A stretch of 64,000 nucleotides of DNA, from the NCBI RefSeq assembly GCF_010119385.1, contig NZ_VFIE01000022.1, positions 62,001-126,000 of the forward strand, in the 5' to 3' direction. The position numbers and the translations under genes were made by a program. Below, piece by piece: positions 45,360-54,474 of the stretch; position 1 is the stretch's first letter; every line of letters begins with the position of its first letter. The notes beneath the pieces are model-generated. The model made no database searches. It was not told the DNA's origin and worked only from the letters and a program-made list of their open reading frames with translations. This DNA is from Nesterenkonia haasae. GTDB lineage: Bacteria > Actinomycetota > Actinomycetes > Actinomycetales > Micrococcaceae.

Positions 45360-46694
45360 TCAACTTCCTCGGCCCACAGGGGAAGGCGAACTCAGCCCCG
45401 ACGCTGACTTTTCCACGATGGGATTTTCGCCGCGTGCGAAGCGTGCCCAGTGCTGCCGCAAGGCCCTGCCCTGCGTGTCGATCTCTTCCCAGGATGCTCC
45501 GCGGAGAAGGCCGAGCCCGTCGGTGGTGGCGGGTGTTCCAAAGAGCAGCGCGACATCGATCGCGTGGGCAGCTCCGTATGGATTGCCCGGTGCAGCCCAG
45601 CGGACGGTGAATTCATACGCACTGCCACCGGCTCTGCGGTGCCGCTGAGCGAAAGACTGGATGGCTGTGGTGTAGACCTTCCGGGTCAGAATCCAGCTGA
45701 CGAATGTCGCAGCTCGTTCACCGATCAGCGGCAGCGCCCGCAGCTTACGCGTGGCGGGGACCATCGGCAGGAACAACCTGGTCTCGTGCCTGGTGTGCGT
45801 CACCATGATGTCGATACGCGGAGCGACAGCGCGCCAAGCCGCCTCAATGTCCTGCTCCTGCGGCAGCGGCGCCGCCCCATACTGGGTCCCGAAAGGCATG
45901 ATTCCTTTGAGACCGTAGCGCGCTGCCGCAGCTTTGGCAGCATCCTGGGCCGTGAGCACGTCTTCTATGGGCGTGTGTGAGCTGACCTCTGAGGCGGACT
46001 CCGCCATGACTTCCGTCATCTTTTCTCGTCCCCGTGAGATGCCCAACGGTGGACTTTGGATGATGGCTCGACAGAAGAGGTCGTGAGCGTTCTTGACCGC
46101 CATGAGGTGTGCTACTGCATCCCCTCCGGCTGACTGCCCAAAGACCGTGACTCGCCTCGGGTCACCACCGAATGCGGCGATGTTCCGCTGGATCCACTGC
46201 AAGGCTGCCAGTTGGTCGAGCAGCCCAAGGTTGGCGGGGCGCTCATTGCCACCAAGGAATCCCAGAAGTCCGAGACGGTAGGTGATGGACACCACGATGA
46301 CGTCCTGTTCCGAGACCAGGGCGCGGGGGTTGTAGACGGGGGCATCTCCTGCCCCGGCGATGTAGGAACCACCGTGAATCCACACCATGACCGGCAGTGC
46401 TTCCGATCCACCACGACGCGAGGGCATAGTGATCGAGAGGTTCTGGCAGTCTTCGTTCTGCGGCAGACCGCCCGTCTGACTACCGATCACTGGGTCAAGG
46501 TCTGAGACCTCAGTCTGGGGACAGGCGGGGGCAGGCTGTATTGCCTCATAGGGGGCTAGCCAGTCTTCGACCGGCTGAGGCTGCTCGAATCGTCGAGCTC
46601 GCGCATAGGGGATGCCGGTGGCCCTGACCACGTCTGCCTCGACCCATCCCTGGACGGGCCCGCAAGGAGGACTGAACTGCGCATCGGTTGTCAT
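45360..46694 (-). CDS. Type-B carboxylesterase / lipase
   Basis: An alpha/beta-hydrolase of the carboxylesterase type B family, 444 residues from ATG 46694. Signature pieces are G-I-P-Y-A-R-A-R-R-F, E-D-C-Q-N-L-S-I, W-I-H-G-G-S-Y-I-A-G-A-G (oxyanion hole) and F-G-Q-S-A-G-G-D-A (nucleophile elbow). The elbow has Gln where most relatives have Glu (G-E-S-A-G). The usual carboxyl-terminal His motif is not obvious to me. ATG 46694 has TAGATT eight bases before it; an ORF start 12 codons upstream is possible. Confidence 0.88.
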   Translation of the reverse strand: MTTDAQFSPPCGPVQGWVEADVVRATGIPYARARRFEQPQPVEDWLAPYEAIQPAPACPQTEVSDLDPVIGSQTGGLPQNEDCQNLSITMPSRRGGSEALPVMVWIHGGSYIAGAGDAPVYNPRALVSEQDVIVVSITYRLGLLGFLGGNERPANLGLLDQLAALQWIQRNIAAFGGDPRRVTVFGQSAGGDAVAHLMAVKNAHDLFCRAIIQSPPLGISRGREKMTEVMAESASEVSSHTPIEDVLTAQDAAKAAAARYGLKGIMPFGTQYGAAPLPQEQDIEAAWRAVAPRIDIMVTHTRHETRLFLPMVPATRKLRALPLIGERAATFVSWILTRKVYTTAIQSFAQRHRRAGGSAYEFTVRWAAPGNPYGAAHAIDVALLFGTPATTDGLGLLRGASWEEIDTQGRALRQHWARFARGENPIVEKSASGLSSPSPVGRGS

Positions 46695-46784
46695 GGGCCA
46701 CCAATCTACCCGCGCCGATTGTCCTGCCACTTGTTCGGCAACACCTACTCGGGGCTTCGTTCAGCCACTGGTGTAGTGAAGACA

Positions 46785-46830
46785 GAAAAGGTGAAGCCCG
46801 GAACCTAAAGGTTCCAGACCCCACCTTTTC
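46785..46830 (-). terminator. Terminator downstream of tRNA-Leu
   Basis: Nested stems GAAAAGGTG/CACCTTTTC and GGAACCT/AGGTTCC form one long hairpin, 46 bases after the tRNA end. The outer stem gives an A/T tract on both strands. Confidence 0.75.
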
Positions 46831-46875
46831 GATCCGTTGAGACGTTCAACAACGTGTCTCAGCAGATTCACAACT

Positions 46876-46960
<85 letters not shown>

Positions 46961-47088
46961 AATGGCCCCCGTTATCCCGGATTTCTCCGAGCCCCTGGGG
47001 GCCTCAAACTGCTGAAAACAGCGAAAATTATCCTAACCCGATCAGTGCACAAGTTCCTAATCCTGCTGACCGATAGACTTTGGGAGAT

Positions 47089-50000
47089 ATGTCCGTGACA
47101 TCCTCCCTCTCCCCCGCCTTTACCGCTGAGAACCTCAACTATCCTGAGCATCTGCCGGTCAGCAGTGAGCGCCCGAGGATCCTCGAGGCCCTCCGCGAGC
47201 ATCAAGTGGTGGTCATCGCCGGGGAAACTGGCTCAGGAAAGACTACGCAGCTGCCCAAGATGCTGCTGGAACTAGGCCAGCACGAGTCCGGACTCATCGG
47301 GCACACCCAGCCACGCCGACTCGCGGCACGCTCGGTGGCTGAGCGGCTCGCCGATGAGCTCGGCTCGGAGATCGGCAGCACCGTCGGCTACCAGGTCCGT
47401 TTCACGGCGGAGGTGGGGCAGGACACCTCTGTGAAGCTGATGACCGACGGCATCCTCCTAGCAGAGATTCAGCGTGATCCGCTGTTGCGGAAGTACTCCG
47501 CCATCATCATTGACGAGGCCCACGAGCGCAGTCTGAACATCGATGTGATTCTCGGATATTTGAAACGAATCCTCGCCAAGCGCCCCGATCTGAAGGTCGT
47601 TGTCACCTCGGCCACTATTGACCCTGAGCGTTTCAGCGAGCACTTCGACGGCTGCCCCATCATCGAGGTCTCAGGCCGCACCTATCCAGTCGAGGTGCGC
47701 TACCGGCCCGTAGTGGATGTCGAAGCCAGCCCGGAGGATGGGACAGCCCCGCCCGACGACCGGGATGAATTGGATGCGATCTGTGACGCCGTCGTGGAAC
47801 TCAGCGCAGAACCGGACGGCGACATCCTGGTGTTTTTCCCCGGGGAGCGGGAAATCCGCGACGCCGCCGAGGCACTGGCCGAGACCATCAAGAGTCACCG
47901 GCGCCTGAACGGCACGGAGATTCTGCCTCTCTTCGGCCGGTTGTCGCTGCAGGAGCAGAAGCGCGTGTTCAACCCAGGGGGTCGTCGTCGGATTGTGTTG
48001 GCGACCAATGTGGCCGAAACCTCGCTGACCGTTCCGGGGATCAAGTATGTCGTCGACACTGGTACGGCGCGTATCTCCCGATACTCCACGCGCACCAAGG
48101 TTCAGCGACTGCCGATCGAACCGGTCAGCCAGGCCAGTGCGAACCAGCGGGCCGGACGGTGCGGACGAACCAGTGACGGCATTTGCGTCAGGCTGTATTC
48201 GCAGGAGGACTTCGATTCACGCCCGGAGTTCACGGATCCGGAAATCCTACGCACCTCGCTCGCCAGTGTGCTGCTGCAGATGTCTTCGATGGGGATCACC
48301 AAAACCCCGCAAGAGCTGTTGGACTTCCCCTTCGTCCAGAAGCCAGAGGCCAAGGCAGTCAACGACGCTGTCCGTCTGCTCTCCGAACTCGGTGCCCTGG
48401 AGCGCTCTGGGCGCGTGACAGCAACCGGCCGCAGGATCGCCCAACTGCCGGTGGACCCGCGACTGGCCCGCATGATGGTGGAGGCTTCCAGCAGAGACTG
48501 CCTCACAGAGGTCACGGTGCTGGCGGCCGGACTCTCCATCCAGGACGTCCGCGAGCGCCCCACTGAGCACCGGGATACCGCCGATCAGCTGCATGCGCGG
48601 TTCGCTAACGATAAGTCCGACTTCTCCGCACTGTTGAACCTGTGGCGATACATCGGAGAGAAGCAGACAGAGCTTTCCTCCAGTCAGTTCCGGAAACTGT
48701 GCCGGCGCGAGCATCTGAACTGGCTGCGCATCCGCGAATGGCAGGATCTGGTCCACCAGCTCGGGGAGCTCGCCCAGCAGGGCAAACTCTCCAGACGGCG
48801 CATCCGGACCAGAGATCCGGTGGAGCATGTGCGCAAGCATGAGGAGATCCACAAATCTCTGCTGGCCGGTCTGCTGAGCCACCTGGGCCTCTACAGTCCG
48901 CGGACCCGCGAGTACCTCGGTGCGCGTGGAGCCCGTTTCGCCATTTTCCCTGGCTCGGGTCTGTTCAAGAAGAACCCTGACATGGTGATGGCCGCAGAGC
49001 TGGTGGAGACCTCCCGGCTGTGGGCACGCGGGGTGGCGGCAGTGGAACCGGCTTGGGCGGAGGAGCTGGGCCAGCATCTGGTCAAGCGCAGCTACACAGA
49101 CCCCGTGTGGTCCTCCAAAAGGGGTGCGGTGGTGGCCACTGAGCGGGTCACCCTGTTCGGGGTCCCGATTATCGCCGACCGGCCCGTCCTGTACGGAAAG
49201 ATCGATCCTGAGTTCGCTACTCAGGAGTTTATTCGTCACGCATTGATCGAGGGCGACTGGAACACCCGTCACCACTTCGACAAGCGCAATCGTGCCCGGT
49301 TCAAGGAGATCGCGGAGCTCGAGGACCGCACTCGTCGTAAGGATCTGCGCGCGGCCGATCACCACCTGGTGGAATTCTTCGCCGAACGCCTTCCCAAACA
49401 CATCACCTCTCAGCAGGCGTTCGACGTCTGGTGGAAGAAGCAGCGCCACCAGACCCCTGATCTGTTGGACCTTCCGGATTCGGCGCTAATGGCTCCGGAG
49501 GCCGACCAGGTGGATTTGGAGGCATTCCCGGAACACTTCGACCACGACGGCCTGAAGTTGGAGCTCACCTACGCCTATGAGGCCGGCGTCACGGTGCGAA
49601 TTCCCGTCCTGTTCCTCAATCAGCTGGAACCGCATCGTTTTGAATGGTTCATTCCGGGCAGACGCACCGAGATGATCACGGCCCTGATCAGGTCCATGCC
49701 CAAGCAGTTGCGGAGGAACTTTGTGCCCGCCCCGGATGTGGCAGCTCAGGCTCGCCATCAGGTGGAGGCGGAGTACGACGCCGCATCCTCGCCTTTCCGA
49801 GCAGCACTCGCCACAGTCCTCAAAAGGCTCAAAGGCACAGTGGTGGAACCGGAACACCTGAACTTCGAGTCGCTTCCGGACCACCTGCGCTTCACCTTCG
49901 GGGTGGTCAGTGACCGGGGCCGGGTCTTGGACTCCGGGTTTGACCTCACTGAGCTGCAAATTCGTTTCAGTGGCGAGAATCGTGAGGCCATCGGCCGTTC

Positions 50001-50964
50001 GGTCAGTGGCCGGGCCGCCCGCTCCCCCACTCCAGCGACACACGCTCCCGACCCCGCCTCTTTGGGCGTCGACCTCTCCCAACGCCGTCAAACATCCTGG
50101 ACCTTCGGCACTGTCGTCCAGCAGGTCACCAGCACCGCCGAAGGGCGCCAGATTACCGGTTATCCGGCGCTCACCCCGGATCAGTCCGGCACCTCCGAGC
50201 CGGACGGGGTCAGGCTCACCATCACCCAATCCCCTGCCGAACAGGCACGTACCCACCGCCGCGGCGTCGTCGTGCTCCTCAGGGCGGTGCTGCCCTCCCC
50301 CCAGCGCTACGTGGTGGACCACTTGAGCAACCGCGAGCGGCTGGCATTTGGTCAGTTCGGGGAGGTGGAGGAACTGGTCAGCGAGTCGACCACCGCTGTG
50401 CTGGATCATTTGGTGCCGGCAGATCTGCCGTTCACGGCCGAAGACTTTGACCAGCTGTCCCGACACGCACGAGCTGAGCTTATCGAGACGGTGCTGACTC
50501 TCACGGATCTATTGGCTCAGGTGCTCACGCTCAACACTGAGCTGCGAGCCCGACTGAGCGCGGTGAAATCCGCAGCTTTGCGGCCTGCGGTGGCCGATCT
50601 GCAGGCGCAGGTTGAGCAGCTGGTATTTCCCGGGTTCGTGACCCGCACGGGCTTCGCACAGATGCGGCATGTTCCCCGCTATCTCAAGGCGATGCACCTA
50701 CGGCTGGACCGGCTGGAGGCCGGGCAGGGCGTCGCCCGCGACACTACAGATATGCAGCAGGTCCAAGAGGTGGAGGATGAGTACGACGCCGCCGTGGAGG
50801 CTGTGCCTGAACAGCTCCCGGTGCCGGCTGAGCTCACTGAGGTGAAGTGGATGATTGAAGAGTTGCGGGTGAACCTGTTCGCCCAGCAGCTGGGTACGGC
50901 CCAGACTGTGAGCCCCAAACGGATTCGCCGCGCTATCAAACACGCTGGCTCGTCCGCCCCATGA
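47089..50964 (+). CDS. hrpA: DEAH-box ATP-dependent RNA helicase HrpA
   Basis: A large RNA helicase of 1291 residues, matching HrpA (about 1300). It shows G-E-T-G-S-G-K-T-T-Q (Walker A, near 45), the D-E-A-H-E-R-S box, S-A-T-I-D, and A-T-N-V-A-E-T-S-L-T-V-P-G-I. Q-R-A-G-R-C-G-R-T follows, then the helicase-associated, OB and DUF3418 regions. HrpA relatives act on mRNA or stalled ribosomes. ATG 47089 lies close behind TAGACT, suggesting a very short leader. GTG 47095 has GGGAG eight bases before it and is an alternative. The stop overlaps the next gene (ATGA). Confidence 0.95.
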   Translation: MSVTSSLSPAFTAENLNYPEHLPVSSERPRILEALREHQVVVIAGETGSGKTTQLPKMLLELGQHESGLIGHTQPRRLAARSVAERLADELGSEIGSTVGYQVRFTAEVGQDTSVKLMTDGILLAEIQRDPLLRKYSAIIIDEAHERSLNIDVILGYLKRILAKRPDLKVVVTSATIDPERFSEHFDGCPIIEVSGRTYPVEVRYRPVVDVEASPEDGTAPPDDRDELDAICDAVVELSAEPDGDILVFFPGEREIRDAAEALAETIKSHRRLNGTEILPLFGRLSLQEQKRVFNPGGRRRIVLATNVAETSLTVPGIKYVVDTGTARISRYSTRTKVQRLPIEPVSQASANQRAGRCGRTSDGICVRLYSQEDFDSRPEFTDPEILRTSLASVLLQMSSMGITKTPQELLDFPFVQKPEAKAVNDAVRLLSELGALERSGRVTATGRRIAQLPVDPRLARMMVEASSRDCLTEVTVLAAGLSIQDVRERPTEHRDTADQLHARFANDKSDFSALLNLWRYIGEKQTELSSSQFRKLCRREHLNWLRIREWQDLVHQLGELAQQGKLSRRRIRTRDPVEHVRKHEEIHKSLLAGLLSHLGLYSPRTREYLGARGARFAIFPGSGLFKKNPDMVMAAELVETSRLWARGVAAVEPAWAEELGQHLVKRSYTDPVWSSKRGAVVATERVTLFGVPIIADRPVLYGKIDPEFATQEFIRHALIEGDWNTRHHFDKRNRARFKEIAELEDRTRRKDLRAADHHLVEFFAERLPKHITSQQAFDVWWKKQRHQTPDLLDLPDSALMAPEADQVDLEAFPEHFDHDGLKLELTYAYEAGVTVRIPVLFLNQLEPHRFEWFIPGRRTEMITALIRSMPKQLRRNFVPAPDVAAQARHQVEAEYDAASSPFRAALATVLKRLKGTVVEPEHLNFESLPDHLRFTFGVVSDRGRVLDSGFDLTELQIRFSGENREAIGRSVSGRAARSPTPATHAPDPASLGVDLSQRRQTSWTFGTVVQQVTSTAEGRQITGYPALTPDQSGTSEPDGVRLTITQSPAEQARTHRRGVVVLLRAVLPSPQRYVVDHLSNRERLAFGQFGEVEELVSESTTAVLDHLVPADLPFTAEDFDQLSRHARAELIETVLTLTDLLAQVLTLNTELRARLSAVKSAALRPAVADLQAQVEQLVFPGFVTRTGFAQMRHVPRYLKAMHLRLDRLEAGQGVARDTTDMQQVQEVEDEYDAAVEAVPEQLPVPAELTEVKWMIEELRVNLFAQQLGTAQTVSPKRIRRAIKHAGSSAP

Positions 50965-51575
50965 GTTCTTCCGCCGGAATCGTCCCAGACCGGCTCCCCC
51001 GCTGCCCGTGGAGCGCAGCGGGTCAAGAAATGCTGACCTACCACGACACTGAGTGGGGGTTCCCGGTGGACAGTGACCAGCGGCTCTTTGAGAAACTTTG
51101 TCTGGAGAGCTTCCAGTCCGGGCTCAGTTGGCGCACTATCCTCAACAAACGGCAGGCCTTCCGCAGTGCGTTCGAGGACTTCAACATCGCCGTCGTGGCT
51201 CGATTCAACGATGACGACGCCGCTCGACTGGTTCAGGACGCCAGTATTGTGCGAAATCGGCGCAAGATCGCAGCGGTGATCAACAATGCTCGTGCGGCTG
51301 AGCGTTTGATTGAGCGTGAAGGCTCTCTCGCAGCATTCGTATGGTCCTATGAGCCGTCCGCTGAGCAGACTGACCCGCCCCAAACGGTCTCCATTTCTCC
51401 CGCCTCATCAGCCATGGCCAAGGAGTTGAAGCGGCGCGGCTGGGCGTTCCTGGGACCCACCACGGTGTTCGCCTTTATGGAGTCGATGGGACTGCTCAAC
51501 GATCACACATACGACTGCGTGATACGGCCAGCGGTCGACGCTGCACGGTCAGATTTCGTACGTCCCAGCCGCTAG
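50961..51575 (+). CDS. tag: DNA-3-methyladenine glycosylase I
   Basis: Tag excises 3-methyladenine from alkylated DNA. The 204-residue protein has R-C-P-W-S near the start, Y-H-D-T-E-W-G-F-P, F-E-K-L-C-L-E-S-F-Q-S-G-L-S-W, I-L-N-K-R and the helix-hairpin-helix fold. A Tag-type zinc Cys/His pattern is partly kept: C12 (R-C-P-W), H23-D-T-E-W and C189 (Y-D-C-V-I-R). It overlaps hrpA by four bases. Its stop overlaps the SdpI-like stop on the other strand in a shared CTAG. Confidence 0.93.
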   Translation: MSSSAGIVPDRLPRCPWSAAGQEMLTYHDTEWGFPVDSDQRLFEKLCLESFQSGLSWRTILNKRQAFRSAFEDFNIAVVARFNDDDAARLVQDASIVRNRRKIAAVINNARAAERLIEREGSLAAFVWSYEPSAEQTDPPQTVSISPASSAMAKELKRRGWAFLGPTTVFAFMESMGLLNDHTYDCVIRPAVDAARSDFVRPSR

Positions 51576-51991
51576 GAGCCGGAATCACTGCCCCCGGCCA
51601 GCTGCTCAGCGAACTGCAGCTTCTGCTCCACTGCCCGGTGCGCAACCACCACTGCCCGCCACACGTGAAGTAGCACTGCTGCGGTGAAAATGCCGATGAC
51701 CACCATGATGAAGGTCCCGGCGGCCTCCTCACTGCGCACTACTAGCGCAGCGGCGAAACATGCGGCTATGGCCCCATACGTCCAATAGGCCAAGGCATAC
51801 AGGTGTGGCTGGGCAGCCCTGTGACCGATGTCCCACGCTTCGTCGGAGGATTGCAGCTTCCTGGTTCGCAGGCCCCATAAGAGATTGCGTCGCAGTGTGC
51901 CGGACTTCACCTGAGCCGCCAGCATATGGAGGATCAGTACCGCTGGTGCCAAGGAAAGCCCGGTGATCAGGAGCAGGACGCCACCGTCCAT
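51572..51991 (-). CDS. SdpI-like membrane protein
   Basis: A 139-residue membrane protein with three helices (about 5-24, 58-78 and 88-108). The segment W-G-L-R-T-R-K-L-Q-S-S-D-E-A-W-D-I-G-H-R matches the SdpI/YhfL signature (G-x-R-T, then x-x-W-x-x-x-H). In Bacillus, SdpI gives immunity to a toxic peptide; here there is no sdpABC partner, so that role is not supported. ATG 51991 is used because it overlaps the HIT stop as TGATG; a longer start would run through the HIT gene. Confidence 0.75.
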   Translation of the reverse strand: MDGGVLLLITGLSLAPAVLILHMLAAQVKSGTLRRNLLWGLRTRKLQSSDEAWDIGHRAAQPHLYALAYWTYGAIAACFAAALVVRSEEAAGTFIMVVIGIFTAAVLLHVWRAVVVAHRAVEQKLQFAEQLAGGSDSGS

Positions 51992-52425
51992 CAGTGGTCC
52001 TCTGCGGGGACGTTTTCTGTGTCGCCCATGAGACGCAACGCAACGCGCAATTTTTCCGCCGCCTGATCCATCTGGGCCGGATCGGGGTCGTTGATCGCCC
52101 GCGAGAAGTCGAAGTCTGCCATGGAATTTGACGGCCACACATGCAGGTGAAGATGGGGGACCTCATACCCGGCGATGACCAAGCCTGCGCGAGCTGAGCC
52201 GAACGCCTCCACTTGGGCCTTGCCGATTCGGTGCGCCACGGTGCTCAGATGTGCCATCAGCTGAGGTTCTGCATCGGTCCACAAGTCCACCTCAGACCGT
52301 GGCACCACCAGCGTGTGACCGTAGACCAGAGGTGCTATGGAAAGAAATCCGACGCATTGCTCGTCCTGCCAGACGAATCGGCCCGGGAGGTCACCGTTGA
52401 TCACCTTGCTGAAAACAGTAGTCAT
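51991..52425 (-). CDS. HIT-family nucleotide hydrolase/transferase
   Basis: A 144-residue histidine-triad protein. The motif V-P-H-L-H-L-H-V-W-P carries the nucleotide-binding and nucleophilic His. The amino part V-F-S-K-V-I-N-G-D-L-P and H-T-L-V-V-P-R match the Hint/Fhit-like branch. The substrate is not predictable. ATG 52425 is preferred over GTG codons three residues earlier. It is divergent from the Zur-like gene (63 bases between starts). Confidence 0.92.
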   Translation of the reverse strand: MTTVFSKVINGDLPGRFVWQDEQCVGFLSIAPLVYGHTLVVPRSEVDLWTDAEPQLMAHLSTVAHRIGKAQVEAFGSARAGLVIAGYEVPHLHLHVWPSNSMADFDFSRAINDPDPAQMDQAAEKLRVALRLMGDTENVPAEDH

Positions 52426-52488
52426 GACCACCACCCTATAGCTCTCATAAGGCCTGTGAACAGGGTTGCCTGCTACCCTTATCGCACC

Positions 52489-52905
52489 ATGAGCACAAGC
52501 ATCTCAACTACTCAGACGAAGGGCAGATCCACCCGTCAGAAGCGTGCGGTGTGGGCTGTCCTGAGCGAGCTGGAGGATTTCGTCTCCGCTCAGGACCTCC
52601 ACCGAATCCTCAGCGACCGCGGTGAAAAAGTCTCCCTTGCCACGGTCTATCGGGTGCTGCAGGCCCACCAGGAAGAGGGCCTGCTCGACGTCTTACGGCC
52701 CGATGATGGCGAAGCGATCTTCCGGTTATGCGCGGGCCAGGAACACCACCATCACTTGGTCTGCCGCAGCTGCGGGCTCGCCGTGGAGTTTGAGGCACCA
52801 GATATGGAGACCTGGGTCAGCAAACTGGCGGCTGAGAACGGGTTCAATGAAGTCCGGCACACGCTAGAGGTCTACGGACTCTGTCAGAACTGTTCCGCCA
52901 CGTAG
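52489..52905 (+). CDS. Fur-family metalloregulator, Zur-like
   Basis: A 138-residue winged-helix metal sensor. It has Q-K-R-A-V-W-A-V-L near the start (DNA-binding helix), S-L-A-T-V-Y-R-V-L-Q recognition helix, H-H-H-H-L-V-C-R-S-C-G and the second zinc pair C-Q-N-C near the end. The H-H-H-H-L-V-C pattern and the metal ABC transporter two genes on favour Zur; Mur is possible. I could not find a convincing AT-rich palindromic Zur box in the 63-base divergent gap. Confidence 0.9.
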   Translation: MSTSISTTQTKGRSTRQKRAVWAVLSELEDFVSAQDLHRILSDRGEKVSLATVYRVLQAHQEEGLLDVLRPDDGEAIFRLCAGQEHHHHLVCRSCGLAVEFEAPDMETWVSKLAAENGFNEVRHTLEVYGLCQNCSAT

Positions 52906-52912
52906 GCCGGCA

Positions 52913-53650
52913 GTGAGCACGACGAGGGTCCGATCCGCAGGCGCCTTGGTGATCCACGGCTTCACCTCCACGGTGGAGTCGATGCGGCCTGTCGCGGAGG
53001 CAGTGGCTGATGCTGGCTATGAGGTCGAGCTGCCGCTGCTTCCCGGACATGGAACTCATTGGCAGGATCTGGCGGCGACTCCGGCCGAAGCCATTCTCGA
53101 TGCGGTATCTGAGGCCTATGACCGGCTATCCGCACGCTGTGACGTCATCGTCCCGGTGGGCCTTTCCATGGGAGGGGCCCTGGCGCTGTGGATTGCCGCG
53201 CAGAAGGAGGCTGCGGGCTGCGTCGTGATCAATCCCGGTCTGCGTCTGACGCCCGGCACGGGTTTACTGACCAGAGCCCTATGGCGATTCAAACCCACAA
53301 TCCCCGCTATTGCCGGCGATATCGCCAAGCCCGAAGTGGTTGAGGAGGCCTATCCGCTCACTCCGCTGCGCGCGGTGGGAGAACTGAACCGGATCTTCGC
53401 CAGAGCTCGGGCTGAGCTGCCGATACTGTCAGACCGGGGCACTCCGGTTCTGCTGCTGCGCTCACCCATCGACAATATTGTCGGTTCGGCCTCGTCAACA
53501 CTGTTGAAGCGGCGCGTGCCACAGACCCGTGAGGTGATTCTGCGGCGTAGTCGCCACGTTGCTCCACTTGATCATGATGCCGAACTGGTCGGCCGACGCA
53601 CCGTTCAGCTCATTGCGGCGGCCGCTTCGGACGAGATGCGCGCGCGCTGA
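52913..53650 (+). CDS. Alpha/beta-hydrolase, monoacylglycerol-lipase/carboxylesterase-like
   Basis: A 245-residue hydrolase with V-I-H-G-F-T-S-T (oxyanion hole), L-P-G-H-G-T-H-W and the nucleophile elbow G-L-S-M-G-G. A late Asp (about 182) and His (S-R-H-V-A-P-L-D-H) complete the triad. The pattern fits the EstD/carboxylesterase group acting on short esters or monoglycerides. GTG 52913 follows the Zur stop by seven bases. Its end overlaps the metal permease gene by 46 bases, tail to tail. Confidence 0.88.
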   Translation: MSTTRVRSAGALVIHGFTSTVESMRPVAEAVADAGYEVELPLLPGHGTHWQDLAATPAEAILDAVSEAYDRLSARCDVIVPVGLSMGGALALWIAAQKEAAGCVVINPGLRLTPGTGLLTRALWRFKPTIPAIAGDIAKPEVVEEAYPLTPLRAVGELNRIFARARAELPILSDRGTPVLLLRSPIDNIVGSASSTLLKRRVPQTREVILRRSRHVAPLDHDAELVGRRTVQLIAAAASDEMRAR

Positions 53651-54474
53651 CGCCTACCCACCAGCAGGCACACCACATAGATCAGGAAGCTGATGGTGGT
53701 GATGTACGGACTGATGGGAACGGTACCCATGATGGCGATCATGATCCCGGCAACGGCCGAAAACAGGGCGAACCCGCAGGAGAGCAGCACCACGATCAGC
53801 GGACGGCGAGCGACTTTCAGCGCCGCCGCACTCGGCACCACCAGCAGCGCCAGCACCAGCAGTGCGCCCACCACCTGCACGCTCATCGCCACAGCGCCGC
53901 CCAGCAGCACCATAAATACGATCGTCAGGATGTTGACGTGCACCCCGCGCGCCGCGGCAAGCTGGGGATCCACTGAGGAGAACATCAGAGGTCTCCATAT
54001 GAGGATGAGGATGACGCTGATCAGCACCGCCACCGAGATCAGAGTCCGAGTCTGGATGTCGTCGACACCCACGATCTGGCCAGTGAGCAGCCCAAACTGA
54101 TTTGCCGTCCGCCCCTGATACAGGTACAGGAAGAGAATGCCGAGTCCCATGCCGAAAGGCATCAACACAGCCGTGACCGCACTGACTTCGCGATCGCGGA
54201 TGCTCAGGACGCCGATCAGTGCCGCCGCGGCCACAGCACCGAGGGTCGAACCCAGCACCACATCCAATCCCATCAGCAGAAACAGTGCCGCACCCGCAAA
54301 GCTGATCTCAGCGATCCCGTGAACCACCAGACCGGCTCGGCGCAGATTGATGAACACGCCGATGATTCCGCCCATCAGTCCCAGAACTGCCGCAGTCAAT
54401 ACCGAGTTCTGCACCAGCGCAAAGAGTTCCCAGTAGTTGTCAGTGCTGAACGATGAGGCAATCCGCTCAATCAT
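53605..54474 (-). CDS. Metal ABC transporter permease (ZnuB/MntB type)
   Basis: The membrane part of an ABC-3 family divalent-metal importer. The 289-residue protein has eight predicted helices. Family pieces are G-L-M-G-G-I-I-G-V-F-I-N-L-R-R, H-G-I-A-E-I-S-F-A-G-A-A, and the late V-G-A-L-L-V-L-A-L-L-V-V-P-S-A-A-A. It overlaps the ATPase gene by eight bases. Metal choice follows the binding protein, discussed there. Confidence 0.93.
   Translation of the reverse strand: MIERIASSFSTDNYWELFALVQNSVLTAAVLGLMGGIIGVFINLRRAGLVVHGIAEISFAGAALFLLMGLDVVLGSTLGAVAAAALIGVLSIRDREVSAVTAVLMPFGMGLGILFLYLYQGRTANQFGLLTGQIVGVDDIQTRTLISVAVLISVILILIWRPLMFSSVDPQLAAARGVHVNILTIVFMVLLGGAVAMSVQVVGALLVLALLVVPSAAALKVARRPLIVVLLSCGFALFSAVAGIMIAIMGTVPISPYITTISFLIYVVCLLVGRRQRARISSEAAAAMS

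Noticed and set aside
48247-49449. 400-codon open frame on the minus strand inside hrpA
   Set aside because: It is antisense to the helicase core, which has full motifs. No ribosome site or family match was seen.
49486-50466. 326-codon open frame on the minus strand inside hrpA
   Set aside because: Same reason: a shadow frame caused by GC-rich third positions in hrpA.
51572-51991. SdpI-like protein as part of a toxin-immunity system
   Set aside because: No sdpA, sdpB or sdpC-like gene is nearby; the neighbours are repair and HIT genes.
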